Shown here one piece after another: positions 38,269-46,905 of a DNA stretch of 64,000 nucleotides (position 1 is its first letter; every line of letters begins with the position of its first letter). Made by a program: the position numbers and the translations under genes. Location of the stretch: the NCBI GenBank assembly GCA_002862095.1, contig PHSQ01000002.1, forward strand, positions 682,001-746,000, in the 5' to 3' direction. The notes beneath the pieces are model-generated. The model saw nothing but the letters and a program-made list of their open reading frames with translations. It was not told where the DNA came from and ran no database searches. Origin of the DNA: Methylocystis sp. KS32 (GTDB taxonomy: Bacteria; Pseudomonadota; Alphaproteobacteria; Rhizobiales; Beijerinckiaceae).

Positions 38269-40356
38269 TCAATGTGCTCCATGATCGTTGGCGGGCGCGC
38301 GCGGCGCCGGCGGCCTTGCAGCCGGAGCGAACGCCGGCCCTCTAGCCGGCGCCCCTCTGAACGCCGGCGGGGCGCCGCCGCCACGTATCGTGGGCATATG
38401 CATGGCCGCCGGGGGCGCCTGCGGGAGCATGCGCGGAGCCTGCGGGAGCATGCGCGGAGCCGGTGGGACCATGCGCGGAGCCGGAGCCGCATGGATCGCG
38501 GGAGGAGCCGCATGAATCGCGCCGGCTGACGGCGGGGCGGCGACGCTGCCGGCGCCAGGCGTAGCTCCATGACTCGCCGCGGCGGGAGATAGCGCGCGCG
38601 GCGGCGCCGCCGTGGCAGGCGAAAGGTGGGGCGCGGGTTGTTTAGCCGGGGAGGCTGCTCCCGGAGCGGCCCCAACCGCGCCCGGCTGGAAATGCGAGCC
38701 GGCGCCCGGAGAAACAACGTGGGCTCCCAGAGCCCCAGCGCCGGGGGTCGGCGTGGGAGGATTGGTCGGAAGCACGTGGCGGGGGGCGAGCCCGGTTCCG
38801 GGGGCGACCGGCGCGGCGGCCGGTTGCTTGCCGAGGAAGTGGGGCAAGGACGCCCCAATGGCCAGTCCCGCCGCGCCGGCGCCGACCGCTGTCAGCGCTC
38901 CGGTAGACAAAATATGGCCCTGCGGATTGCTGACCACGAAATTCTGCGCGACGGGGTTCACGACGACAGCATTGTGGATATTGGCGAAAAAGATGTTGTT
39001 TGGCGGCGGCGGCGCGATGAAGGGCGGCGGCGTCACATAGACTGGCATCGGCACGAACACCGGCACGGGAAGCACGTAAGCGGCCCCGAAAACGACGGGC
39101 GGCGCCAGGACAACGAAGTCCGGCGGCGGCGGCGGAAGAAAATAGATCGGCGCCGGAGGCGGAGGGGCAAAACCGAAGACCGGATCGGCGAAATAGAGAA
39201 CAGGCCGGTCGACATAGATGATTTCTTCCGGCGGCGGAGGCGGATAGCCCATGTCGACGGGTTCGAAACCCTGCGGCGGCTCCATCGCGACCGCGCGATC
39301 TTCCAGACGGCGTCTTGCGTCCCAATAATGAGGGCCATGCGGATAACGTCGCAGATAGGACCAATAGGCGCCGGGCGTATCCATGGTTCGGGCCCGGCGC
39401 CAAAACAAGGCTTCGCGCCGCGCCGCGAGCATGGCGCGAACCCGCTTGGCTTGCGGGTTCGTCGGATAGGCGGCGAGGTAATCCTGATAACCCTGCAAAG
39501 TGTCCCGCTGCACGCAGGCTGTGTAAGCGTCGGCCGGGCTCAACTGAGAGATCGGCTTGGATTGAAGAGCGGCGTCGTAGCCCTGGTTCGGCGCTTGAGC
39601 GGTCCGCTCCAGGAACATAAATGCGCCGCCGGCTTTCGAATTCCATGGAATCTGTCCGCCCTTCGAGACCTCCGAAACGCGCAGCCGGGTCTCTTCGAAA
39701 ACTTGCGTCAAAGGCATACCCCCCGCGCGGATCATCTCCGCGAGAGCGTGCGCATAGGCGCCATAGGGACCAGCCTCCACCGGCGCGATCGTGCCCGGAG
39801 CGGCGTTATAGGCGAGAAGCAGGTTTGGCGGGGGCTCCGAGAGAGCGAGGCCGCCGGCGATCGGCTGACCACTCAGCGCGAACGGATTTTCGCGCGCCGC
39901 GTCCAGCACGACCACGGTCGTCTTCAGATTGAGCGCGGCCAGCGGCTTTAGGAAATCCGAAACCCGCGCCGCGCGCATCGGTATATCGGTGTCGCGCGCG
40001 ATGGAGGCGTCGATCGGGACCAGATAATTTTCGCCTTCGAGTTGCAGTCCGTAACCAGAAAAATAAATGAAGGCGGCCGTCTCCGGTCCCGACGAACTAG
40101 CCTTGTCCAGAAAATCGACAAAAGCCTTGCGCAATGCGTCGCCATCCAGGTCGCGCGCCCCCGTGACGTCGAAACCCGCCGCCTGAAGGGTCTGCGCGAT
40201 CAGACCAGCGTCGTTGGCGGCAGTCGCCAGGGGCTTCGCGCGATAGGAGGCCTCGCCGACGACCAGGGCGATGCGCTTTTCAAGCGCGGAAGCCCCCGAG
40301 GCGCCGAAAAGTCCAAGCAGCCCGATCAAAAGTAAGCTCAAAATCAAATTTTTCAT
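38269..40356 (-). CDS. Caspase-fold (C14) protein with both catalytic residues replaced
   Basis: The 695-residue exported protein (signal peptide 1-25) has an N-terminal p20-like caspase domain: KRIALVVGEASY, FIYFSGYGLQ, ENYLVPIDA and VVVLDAARENPF. Active relatives have SGHG and DACR; here the histidine is Tyr102 and the cysteine Ala154, so no protease dyad remains. Residues about 265-370 resemble the helical repeat region found after such domains. The rest is extremely Pro/Ala-rich and includes a short hydrophobic Gly/Ala segment and near-tandem PRMLPQA repeats. It may act as a scaffold or binding protein. Confidence 0.85.
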   Translation of the reverse strand: MKNLILSLLLIGLLGLFGASGASALEKRIALVVGEASYRAKPLATAANDAGLIAQTLQAAGFDVTGARDLDGDALRKAFVDFLDKASSSGPETAAFIYFSGYGLQLEGENYLVPIDASIARDTDIPMRAARVSDFLKPLAALNLKTTVVVLDAARENPFALSGQPIAGGLALSEPPPNLLLAYNAAPGTIAPVEAGPYGAYAHALAEMIRAGGMPLTQVFEETRLRVSEVSKGGQIPWNSKAGGAFMFLERTAQAPNQGYDAALQSKPISQLSPADAYTACVQRDTLQGYQDYLAAYPTNPQAKRVRAMLAARREALFWRRARTMDTPGAYWSYLRRYPHGPHYWDARRRLEDRAVAMEPPQGFEPVDMGYPPPPPEEIIYVDRPVLYFADPVFGFAPPPPAPIYFLPPPPPDFVVLAPPVVFGAAYVLPVPVFVPMPVYVTPPPFIAPPPPNNIFFANIHNAVVVNPVAQNFVVSNPQGHILSTGALTAVGAGAAGLAIGASLPHFLGKQPAAAPVAPGTGLAPRHVLPTNPPTPTPGAGALGAHVVSPGAGSHFQPGAVGAAPGAASPAKQPAPHLSPATAAPPRALSPAAASHGATPGAGSVAAPPSAGAIHAAPPAIHAAPAPRMVPPAPRMLPQAPRMLPQAPPAAMHMPTIRGGGAPPAFRGAPARGPAFAPAARPPAPRAPANDHGAH

Positions 40357-40999
<643 letters not shown>

Positions 41000-41045
41000 T
41001 CGAGCCGCCGACGCCCCCGCCCTTTCACCTGCACGAGAAAACCCA

Positions 41046-42350
41046 ATGCTCAAAATTATCGCCACGACGCTCGGCGCCGCGCTCTTCGTCACGCCGGCCG
41101 TCGCGCAAGAAGGCGGCAAGATCGACGCCGCCGACACGGGCTTCATGATCGTCGCCACGGCCCTCGTGCTTATGATGACGCTTCCCGGACTGGCGCTGTT
41201 TTACAGCGGCATGGTGCGCAAGAAGAACATTCTCGCCACGATGGCTCAAAGCCTCGTCGCGACGGCGATCGTTTCCATCCTTTGGGGCGCGGTGGGCTAC
41301 AGCCTCGCCTTCACCGAAGGCACGCCTTACATCGGCTCGTTGTCGCGAACGCTGCTCGAAGGCGTCGGCGTCGACACCATAAGCCCGCTCGCCAAGACCA
41401 TTCCCGAAATCCTCTTTGTCGCCTATCAAATGACTTTCGCGGTCATAACCTGCGCCCTGGTCGGCGGCTCGGTCGCCGAACGCATGAAATTCTCGGCCTT
41501 CATGCTTTTCTGCGTCTCGTGGCTGTTCGTCGTCTATATCCCCTCGGCGCATTGGGTCTGGGGCGGCGGCTTCCTGCAAAAGATGGGCCTGCTCGACTTC
41601 GCCGGCGGAACGGTTGTGCATATCAACGCCGGAGTGGCGGGGCTCGTCGCCGCTTTGGTCATGGGCAACCGGCAGGGTTTCGGCCGCGAGAATCTCTCTC
41701 CTTTCGATCTCTCGCTCGCCGTGATCGGCACCGGTCTGCTGTGGGTAGGTTGGTTCGGCTTCAACGGCGGTTCGGCGCTGGGGGCGAACTCCCGCGCCGT
41801 GTTCGCGATCGTCGCGACGCATCTCGCCGCTTGCGCTGGCGCTCTCGTCTGGAGCGGGCTGGAATGGATCGAGCGCGGCAAGCCTTCGGTGCTGGGCGTC
41901 ATCTCCGGCGCCGTCGCGGGACTGGGCGCCATCACCCCAGCTTCCGGCTATATCCTGCCCTGGCACGGCGTCGTGATTGGCGCGCTCGCCGGCGGCGTCT
42001 GTTACTGGTTCTGCACCGTCGTCAAGCACCGTTTCCAATATGACGACACGCTCGACGTTTTCGGGGTTCACGGCGTAGGCGGCATTCTCGGCACTTTGCT
42101 GGCGGGCGTCTTCGCGACCCGCGCCATCACGGCCTCGGCCGACGATCCGGGCGTATCGGGCCTTCTGGAGGGCGACGCGCACCAATTTTTGGTGCAGGCG
42201 ATCGGCGTCGGCGTGACCATCGTCTGGTGCGTCGTCGGCACTTATGTCGTCCTGAAGCTGGTGGCGATGGTCACGCCGCTTCGCGCGAGGAGCGACGAGG
42301 AGCGCGAAGGCCTCGATATCGCCCTGCATGGCGAGGCTCTGCATCAATGA
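41046..42350 (+). CDS. amtB: Ammonium transporter
   Basis: The 434-residue protein has a signal peptide (cleaved near AVAQ) and eleven transmembrane helices. Family hallmarks are DTGFMIVATALVLMMTLPG, AHWVWGGGFL, GGTVVHINAGVAGLVAA and the twin-histidine regions. It conducts ammonium/ammonia across the inner membrane and is gated by GlnK. The ATG at 41046 (MLKIIATT) gives the expected signal peptide; an in-frame ATG at 40983 lies inside glnK and is less likely. Confidence 0.95.
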   Translation: MLKIIATTLGAALFVTPAVAQEGGKIDAADTGFMIVATALVLMMTLPGLALFYSGMVRKKNILATMAQSLVATAIVSILWGAVGYSLAFTEGTPYIGSLSRTLLEGVGVDTISPLAKTIPEILFVAYQMTFAVITCALVGGSVAERMKFSAFMLFCVSWLFVVYIPSAHWVWGGGFLQKMGLLDFAGGTVVHINAGVAGLVAALVMGNRQGFGRENLSPFDLSLAVIGTGLLWVGWFGFNGGSALGANSRAVFAIVATHLAACAGALVWSGLEWIERGKPSVLGVISGAVAGLGAITPASGYILPWHGVVIGALAGGVCYWFCTVVKHRFQYDDTLDVFGVHGVGGILGTLLAGVFATRAITASADDPGVSGLLEGDAHQFLVQAIGVGVTIVWCVVGTYVVLKLVAMVTPLRARSDEEREGLDIALHGEALHQ

Positions 42351-42388
42351 CCGCCCGTTGAGCGGCGGTCATTGCGGCCGCCGTTCAA
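42346..42388 (+). promoter_or_regulatory. Two mutually exclusive hairpins after amtB
   Basis: AATGACCGCC (42346-42355) pairs perfectly with GGCGGTCATT (42364-42373). The overlapping TTGAGCGGCGG (42358-42368) pairs, with one G-U, with CCGCCGTTCAA (42378-42388). Only one can form at a time. No U-tract follows, so a simple intrinsic terminator is unlikely. Confidence 0.5.
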
Positions 42389-42546
42389 CGGTATTATTAT
42401 ACCTCATCCGAAAACAGCAAGGATTCTCGGTGTTTTTAGCGGCAAACAAACCGCGTTCTTGACATCGCATCCACGCTCGCTTATCCAGCGCTCACTTCGC
42501 CGCGAAGATACAGCGACGCAAACGACACGCCTCGGATTTTTCTCCC

Positions 42547-43017
42547 ATGTATGGCAAGACCTATTCGGCGAAGCCCGCCGACATTGAAAAAAAATGGGTG
42601 CTGATCGACGCCAAGGGATTGGTCGTCGGTCGCCTCGCCTCGCTGATCGCCTTGCGTCTGCGCGGAAAGCACAAGGCCACCTACACCCCCCATATGGACG
42701 ATGGCGACAACATCGTCGTCGTCAACGCCGACAAGGTGGTGTTGACCGGCCGCAAGCGCGACCAGAAGGTCTATCACCATCACACCGGTTTTCCGGGCGG
42801 CATCAAGGAGCGGTCCGCGAAGTTCATTCTGGATGGACGCTTCCCCGAGCGCGTCCTGGAAAAGGCTGTGCAGCGCATGCTCCCGCACGGACCGCTTGGT
42901 CGTGTGCAACTTGGCAATCTGCGCGTCTACAAGGGCGCGGAACACCCTCACGCCGCTCAAAATCCGACGCCTCTGGACGTCGCCGCGCTGAACTCCAAGA
43001 ATTCCCGGAGCGCCTGA
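42547..43017 (+). CDS. rplM: Large ribosomal subunit protein uL13
   Basis: The 156-residue protein matches L13: [42 protein letters not shown] and the [10 protein letters not shown] signature. It forms the usual pair with rpsI two bases downstream. The start has no strong Shine-Dalgarno, as often in ribosomal protein genes under leader control. Confidence 0.97.
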   Translation: MYGKTYSAKPADIEKKWVLIDAKGLVVGRLASLIALRLRGKHKATYTPHMDDGDNIVVVNADKVVLTGRKRDQKVYHHHTGFPGGIKERSAKFILDGRFPERVLEKAVQRMLPHGPLGRVQLGNLRVYKGAEHPHAAQNPTPLDVAALNSKNSRSA

Positions 43018-43019
43018 CC

Positions 43020-43499
43020 ATGGCCGAGACCACACTCTCCTCCCTCGCGGACCTCAACCAGGCGGCGGCCGTCGCTTCCGAGGCACCAAAGCACGTTCAG
43101 AAACTGGACAAATACGGCCGCGCCTACGCGACCGGCAAACGCAAAAACGCCATCGCTCGCGTATGGATCAAGCCCGGCACGGGCAAGATCACCGTCAACG
43201 GCCGCGAATTCGATGTCTATTTCGCCCGCCCGGTGCTGCGCATGATCATTCAGCAGCCGCTGGGGATTTCCAAGCGCACGGGCCAGTACGACCTCGTGGT
43301 GTCCGTCGCTGGCGGCGGCCTTTCCGGACAGGCCGGCGCGGTCAGGCATGGGCTCTCCAAGGCCCTGACCTATTACGAACCGGAGTTGCGCGCCGCGTTG
43401 AAACGCGAGGGCTTCCTGACCCGCGATTCGCGCGTGGTCGAACGCAAGAAATACGGCAAGAGGAAAGCCCGCCGCAGCTTCCAGTTCTCGAAGCGCTAA
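43020..43499 (+). CDS. rpsI: Small ribosomal subunit protein uS9
   Basis: The 159-residue protein has an N-terminal extension of about 30 residues usual in alphaproteobacteria, then the S9 core ([33 protein letters not shown]) and the C-terminal [11 protein letters not shown] tail that reaches the decoding centre. The ATG at 43020 follows the rplM stop by two bases; the frame is open far upstream inside rplM but that is not used. A strong terminator follows. Confidence 0.97.
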   Translation: MAETTLSSLADLNQAAAVASEAPKHVQKLDKYGRAYATGKRKNAIARVWIKPGTGKITVNGREFDVYFARPVLRMIIQQPLGISKRTGQYDLVVSVAGGGLSGQAGAVRHGLSKALTYYEPELRAALKREGFLTRDSRVVERKKYGKRKARRSFQFSKR

Positions 43500-43521
43500 A
43501 CTTGGCGCCCGGACCAATCGG

Positions 43522-43555
43522 ACGCCGCGCGGATTCGCGCGGCGTTTATGTTTTT
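43522..43555 (+). terminator. Intrinsic terminator of rplM-rpsI
   Basis: ACGCCGCGCG (43522-43531) pairs perfectly with CGCGCGGCGT (43536-43545) across a GATT loop, followed by a T-rich tract to 43555. Confidence 0.9.
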
Positions 43556-43567
43556 GTGCAGCGCACA

Positions 43568-44257
43568 ATGCGCGACTCGAAGAAGACGCCCATAGGCTTG
43601 GCTCTCGCCTGCCTTTTCCTCGGTCAGGCCGCCGCAGGAGAGCACAGGCTCTGGCCGGGCGGCTTTGTTTCGCGCGTGGAATTGCTCGCGTTGATGCAAA
43701 CCTTGAACGCCAACCTTCTCGCCAGCACGAGCGCCACGGCGACGCTGGAGCAATGGTGCGCGGATCATCACATGGCGCCGGACCCGCACATTGTCGCCCG
43801 GCGCGTCGACAATGAGGAAAAAGCGCCGAGCGACGAAACCCGAACGCGCTTGAAAGCGGGCTCCGGCGAGCCGATCAAATATCGGCGCGTTCAACTTGCC
43901 TGCGGAGACCATGTGCTGTCCGAAGCGGACAATTGGTATGTTCCCTCGCGCTTGCCGGAAGACGCCAATCGGGCCCTGGAGACGACCGACACGCCATTCG
44001 GAAAGGCGGTGCGGTCGTTACAGCCTTACCGCCGGACGATCGCGACGAAAGCGCTGTGGTCGCCATTGCCGCGGGGATGGGAGCTCGAAGCAGGCCAATC
44101 GCAGACCTCATCGGCGACGCCTCCGGCAATTCCCCGGTCGATATTCGAAATTCGCGCTATATTGCTCTCCGGCGCCGGCGAAGCTTTTTCGGAAGTTCAC
44201 GAGACCTATACCAACGAAATTTTCGACTTCGGCGCCGGACAGCCGGTGGAACGATGA
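43568..44257 (+). CDS. Exported UbiC-like (chorismate-lyase-fold) protein
   Basis: The 229-residue product has a signal peptide (GLALACLFLGQAAAG) and a domain resembling the chorismate pyruvate-lyase/UTRA fold: KYRRVQLACGDHVLSEADNW, YVPSRL, and DTPFGKAVRSL. UbiC is cytosolic and makes 4-hydroxybenzoate; an exported relative is unlikely to do so and more likely binds or modifies a small molecule. The ATG at 43568 is chosen because upstream codons are rpsI in another frame. Its TGA overlaps the next ATG (ATGA), starting a chain of coupled genes. Confidence 0.6.
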   Translation: MRDSKKTPIGLALACLFLGQAAAGEHRLWPGGFVSRVELLALMQTLNANLLASTSATATLEQWCADHHMAPDPHIVARRVDNEEKAPSDETRTRLKAGSGEPIKYRRVQLACGDHVLSEADNWYVPSRLPEDANRALETTDTPFGKAVRSLQPYRRTIATKALWSPLPRGWELEAGQSQTSSATPPAIPRSIFEIRAILLSGAGEAFSEVHETYTNEIFDFGAGQPVER

Positions 44258-44361
44258 GCTTTATCCAGGCCCCCGACGCAAGCAGCTTCATCCGAGCCTG
44301 GAGTATACTGGCGCGCCGTGTTGACGAGCGATTCGCCGCCGCATTGGAGTTCGCCCCATGA
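44254..44361 (+). CDS. 35-codon ORF coupled at both ends
   Basis: The ATG overlaps the stop of the UbiC-like gene and its own TGA overlaps the ATG of the methyltransferase gene, both as ATGA. The predicted peptide begins MSFIQAPDAS and is helical and basic in its second half. It resembles no family. Its main support is the perfect double coupling; its function might be only to pass ribosomes on to the next gene. Confidence 0.4.
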   Translation: MSFIQAPDASSFIRAWSILARRVDERFAAALEFAP

Positions 44362-45056
44362 ACCATTCCCCGGCCGCCGTTGGATTCTTCCAGGTCTGGG
44401 ACACCTATGCCAAGGTCGTGGCCTCGAATTATATGTTCCATCGGGAGCTTGGCGAAGCGATCAGAGCCGCCTTGCGCGCGCGCTTCGCCGAACGATCCTT
44501 TTCGGTTCTCGACCTCGGCTGCGGCGACGCCGCGACTTTCGCGCCTCTGCTCGAGGGCCTGGCTCTCGAGAGCTATGAAGGGGCCGACCTTTCCGAAGCG
44601 GCGTTGACGCTGGCGATTAAAAATCTTTCTCGCCTCAATTGCCCCGTCGAACTGGTTCGGTCGGATTTCATGAAGGCGCTCGCGGAATCCTCTTTAAAGG
44701 ACGCCATCTATACAAGCTTTGCTCTTCACCATCTCCCGACGGATCAAAAGGCCGAATTTTTCCGATTGGCGGCGGAGAAGCTCGATCGCGCCGGCTTGCT
44801 GCTGCTGGTCGATGTAACGCGCGAGGAAGGTGAGAGTCTGCCCGCCTACCATCGCGATTACTGCGCCTGGCTTCGTTCATCCATGAACGCCCTCAACCAC
44901 GAGGAACAGGACTCAATCTGCGATCATCTCGTCAACAACGACCTGCCGGAGCCCTATTCGCTGCTCGCCGCGCAGGCTGAAGCGGCGGGTCTGAAAACCC
45001 TGCCCGGCCTCGCTCCGCATAAATGGCATCGACTGATGCTCTTTGCGCCTCGATGA
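44358..45056 (+). CDS. Class I SAM-dependent methyltransferase
   Basis: The 232-residue protein shows motif I DLGCGD at 52-57, the YEGADLSEAAL strand with the acidic residue, and YTSFALHHLPTDQKAEF after it, as in small-molecule methyltransferases of the Methyltransf_12/25 group. The end overlaps the MEKHLA gene by four bases. The operon context suggests it works with the neighbouring exported UbiC-like and MEKHLA proteins, but no substrate can be deduced. Confidence 0.85.
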   Translation: MNHSPAAVGFFQVWDTYAKVVASNYMFHRELGEAIRAALRARFAERSFSVLDLGCGDAATFAPLLEGLALESYEGADLSEAALTLAIKNLSRLNCPVELVRSDFMKALAESSLKDAIYTSFALHHLPTDQKAEFFRLAAEKLDRAGLLLLVDVTREEGESLPAYHRDYCAWLRSSMNALNHEEQDSICDHLVNNDLPEPYSLLAAQAEAAGLKTLPGLAPHKWHRLMLFAPR

Positions 45057-45553
45057 CGATCGCGAAAGATTACGCGTCGCTCCCGGTGGAAATAAGAGCG
45101 CGCTGGGCGACGCATTCCCAGGCGCTGCTGAATTCCCACCGTCTCCTGAGCGGCGAGGAACTTCTGGAACGCAGTCACGATCCGCAGGACGAAGCCGAAA
45201 GGCTGTTCCTGGCTCCTTTTGTCGTAGTCTCCCACGGCGTCGAGGCCGACCCTATACTCAACTACGGCAACAAACTCGCGCTGGAATTGTGGGAATTGGA
45301 CGTCGCAACATTGCTCGCCACGCCGTCGCGGCTCACGGCGGAGCCAGCGCTAAGAGCGGCAAGGGAGCATGCGCTTGCGGAAACTCAAATGAGGGGTTTC
45401 GTTACAGGCTATGAAGGAATCCGCGTCAGCGCCACTGGGCGTCGCTTCCGTATCCTCGATACGACGATTTGGAATGTGACCGGGCTATCGGGCGAAGCGC
45501 TGGGTCAGGCCGCGAAATTCGCCCGCTGGGCGGGTTTGAACGACAAAGCATAA
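45053..45553 (+). CDS. MEKHLA-domain protein
   Basis: The 166-residue protein matches the MEKHLA family, a PAS-related domain known from plant HD-ZIP III regulators and free-standing in bacteria: HSQALLNSHRLLSG, NYGNKLALELWELD, RLTAEPALRAAREHAL and the C-terminal IWNVTGLSGEALGQAA. Its bacterial function is unknown, though a ligand or redox sensor role has been suggested for the fold. The ATG overlaps the methyltransferase stop. Confidence 0.85.
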   Translation: MTIAKDYASLPVEIRARWATHSQALLNSHRLLSGEELLERSHDPQDEAERLFLAPFVVVSHGVEADPILNYGNKLALELWELDVATLLATPSRLTAEPALRAAREHALAETQMRGFVTGYEGIRVSATGRRFRILDTTIWNVTGLSGEALGQAAKFARWAGLNDKA

Positions 45554-45596
45554 GCGCCGCCAATTTGGACGGCAATCGCTGTCAAGCTGGATTGAG

Positions 45597-46613
45597 ATGA
45601 AATTCTACACATGCGTCACCGAGCGCAGTCTTGGCGCCTATGTCGATCACTTGCGGGTCGCCATCAATTCCGCGCGTGAAATCGCCAAGCTGGACCCTCA
45701 TATTCTATACGACGGTGCGCCGGAGGTTCTCGTCGCCGCGATCGGGCACGGCCATTTTACCGTGCACACGTGCGAAAGCGCGCTCATTCCCGAAATCCGT
45801 TCGACGCCCGAGCGCGAGGGCTGGAGCCGCATGGCGGCTGAAGGCGCATTGCTTCGCCTTGAAATTCCCCGCATCGAGCGCGAATCCCGTTACGTCCTCT
45901 ATGCCGACTGCGATGTGGTTTTCACGCGACGCTGCGACTTAAACGACTGGCGGCCAGAATATCTTGCCGCCGCTCCAGGAGCGAATCCTCGCGAGTGGCG
46001 GGATATATGCTCGGGCGTGATGCTGATGAATGTCGACGCCTGGCGCGAGGAATATAATGAACTGCTAGCGGTCGTAAAAGAGAATATGGGGACGCCTCAC
46101 TTCTATGATCAGGAGGCGATCAATATACAATTCAGAGGGCGGATAGAGAGGCTTCCACTCGAATATCATTGGAAGGCCTATTGGTATCCAAATCCTCTCG
46201 CGCGCATTGTTCATTTCCACGGCCCCAAGCGGCAGCAGATTGAAATGCTCCGCTCCGGTCAGAACGCCGAATTGCTTAAATCATGGTATCAATTTCTTTT
46301 TATGCAACAGGAAGGGTTAGACTATTATGCCGCGTTGTTCGACGATATGGCGGAGCGAAAAATACGGTCCGCTTACGATATCATGAGGTCGCGACCACGG
46401 GAATTCGTCCGTTTCTTCGTCAAGAAGCTGGAAGGGTCCATTAGGCGTTTTGAAAAAACGTTTGTCTCCGCCGAATTCGACGAAGAATATTATCATGCCG
46501 CAAACCCGGACGTCGCGATTGCGGTCCATTTAGGCTGGATTCCATCCGCCGCGTGGCATTTCGCCAGAATGGGGGCGGCGCAAGGCCGGCTTCCCTGCGC
46601 TCCGCCCCGGTGA
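45597..46613 (+). CDS. GT8-like glycosyltransferase with C-terminal NPDV motif
   Basis: The 338-residue protein resembles GT8-type GT-A enzymes: YVLYADCDVVF with the metal-binding D104-x-D106, CSGVMLMNVDAW, FYDQEAINIQF and HFHGPKRQ, which supplies the HxxGxxK ligand. The C-terminal 45 residues carry a separate motif (FDEEYYHAANPDVAIAV, then AAWHFARMGAAQGR) that is found repeated in other bacterial cell-surface or glycosyltransferase proteins. The acceptor is unknown. Confidence 0.8.
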   Translation: MKFYTCVTERSLGAYVDHLRVAINSAREIAKLDPHILYDGAPEVLVAAIGHGHFTVHTCESALIPEIRSTPEREGWSRMAAEGALLRLEIPRIERESRYVLYADCDVVFTRRCDLNDWRPEYLAAAPGANPREWRDICSGVMLMNVDAWREEYNELLAVVKENMGTPHFYDQEAINIQFRGRIERLPLEYHWKAYWYPNPLARIVHFHGPKRQQIEMLRSGQNAELLKSWYQFLFMQQEGLDYYAALFDDMAERKIRSAYDIMRSRPREFVRFFVKKLEGSIRRFEKTFVSAEFDEEYYHAANPDVAIAVHLGWIPSAAWHFARMGAAQGRLPCAPPR

Positions 46614-46660
46614 CGCGTGGATAGCGCTCGGCCCGCATCCCATATGCTCGACAATGCCCA

Positions 46661-46770
46661 GAGCAAAATCCGAAAAAGTTGATAGACTTTTTCGATTGAA
46701 TTTTGCTCCAGCTTCTGAACCTGGAGCGCTTTCCGACCAGACGTTTCCGTCCGGTCGGAAAGCGGTCTAG
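46661..46770 (+). repeat. TAGAGC-bordered palindromic repeat, slightly shortened copy
   Basis: GAGCAAAATCCGAAAAAGTT starts the unit, hairpins 1 to 3 follow in the standard order, and it ends GCGGTCTAG, one base off the border. It lies between convergently spaced genes rather than over a stop codon. Confidence 0.8.
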
Positions 46771-46905
46771 CGTAATTCGGCTCGTCGAAGCAGCGGCGGG
46801 ACTTCTTCCTGCGTTGACAAAGCCCTCCGCCGCCCTCATGCACGGCGATAGCGATATCCGGGACTGGCGCCTACCCTCGGCGCCCGACCGACAGACGGCG
46901 GCGAC

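Noticed and set aside
38626-39951. 441-codon plus-strand frame over the caspase-fold gene
   Set aside because: It is very Arg-rich and mirrors the Pro/Ala-rich tail of the minus-strand gene; the minus strand has a signal peptide and a recognisable domain.
41025-42347. 440-codon open frame antisense to amtB
   Set aside because: amtB is unambiguous; the shadow frame has a composition typical of antisense reading.
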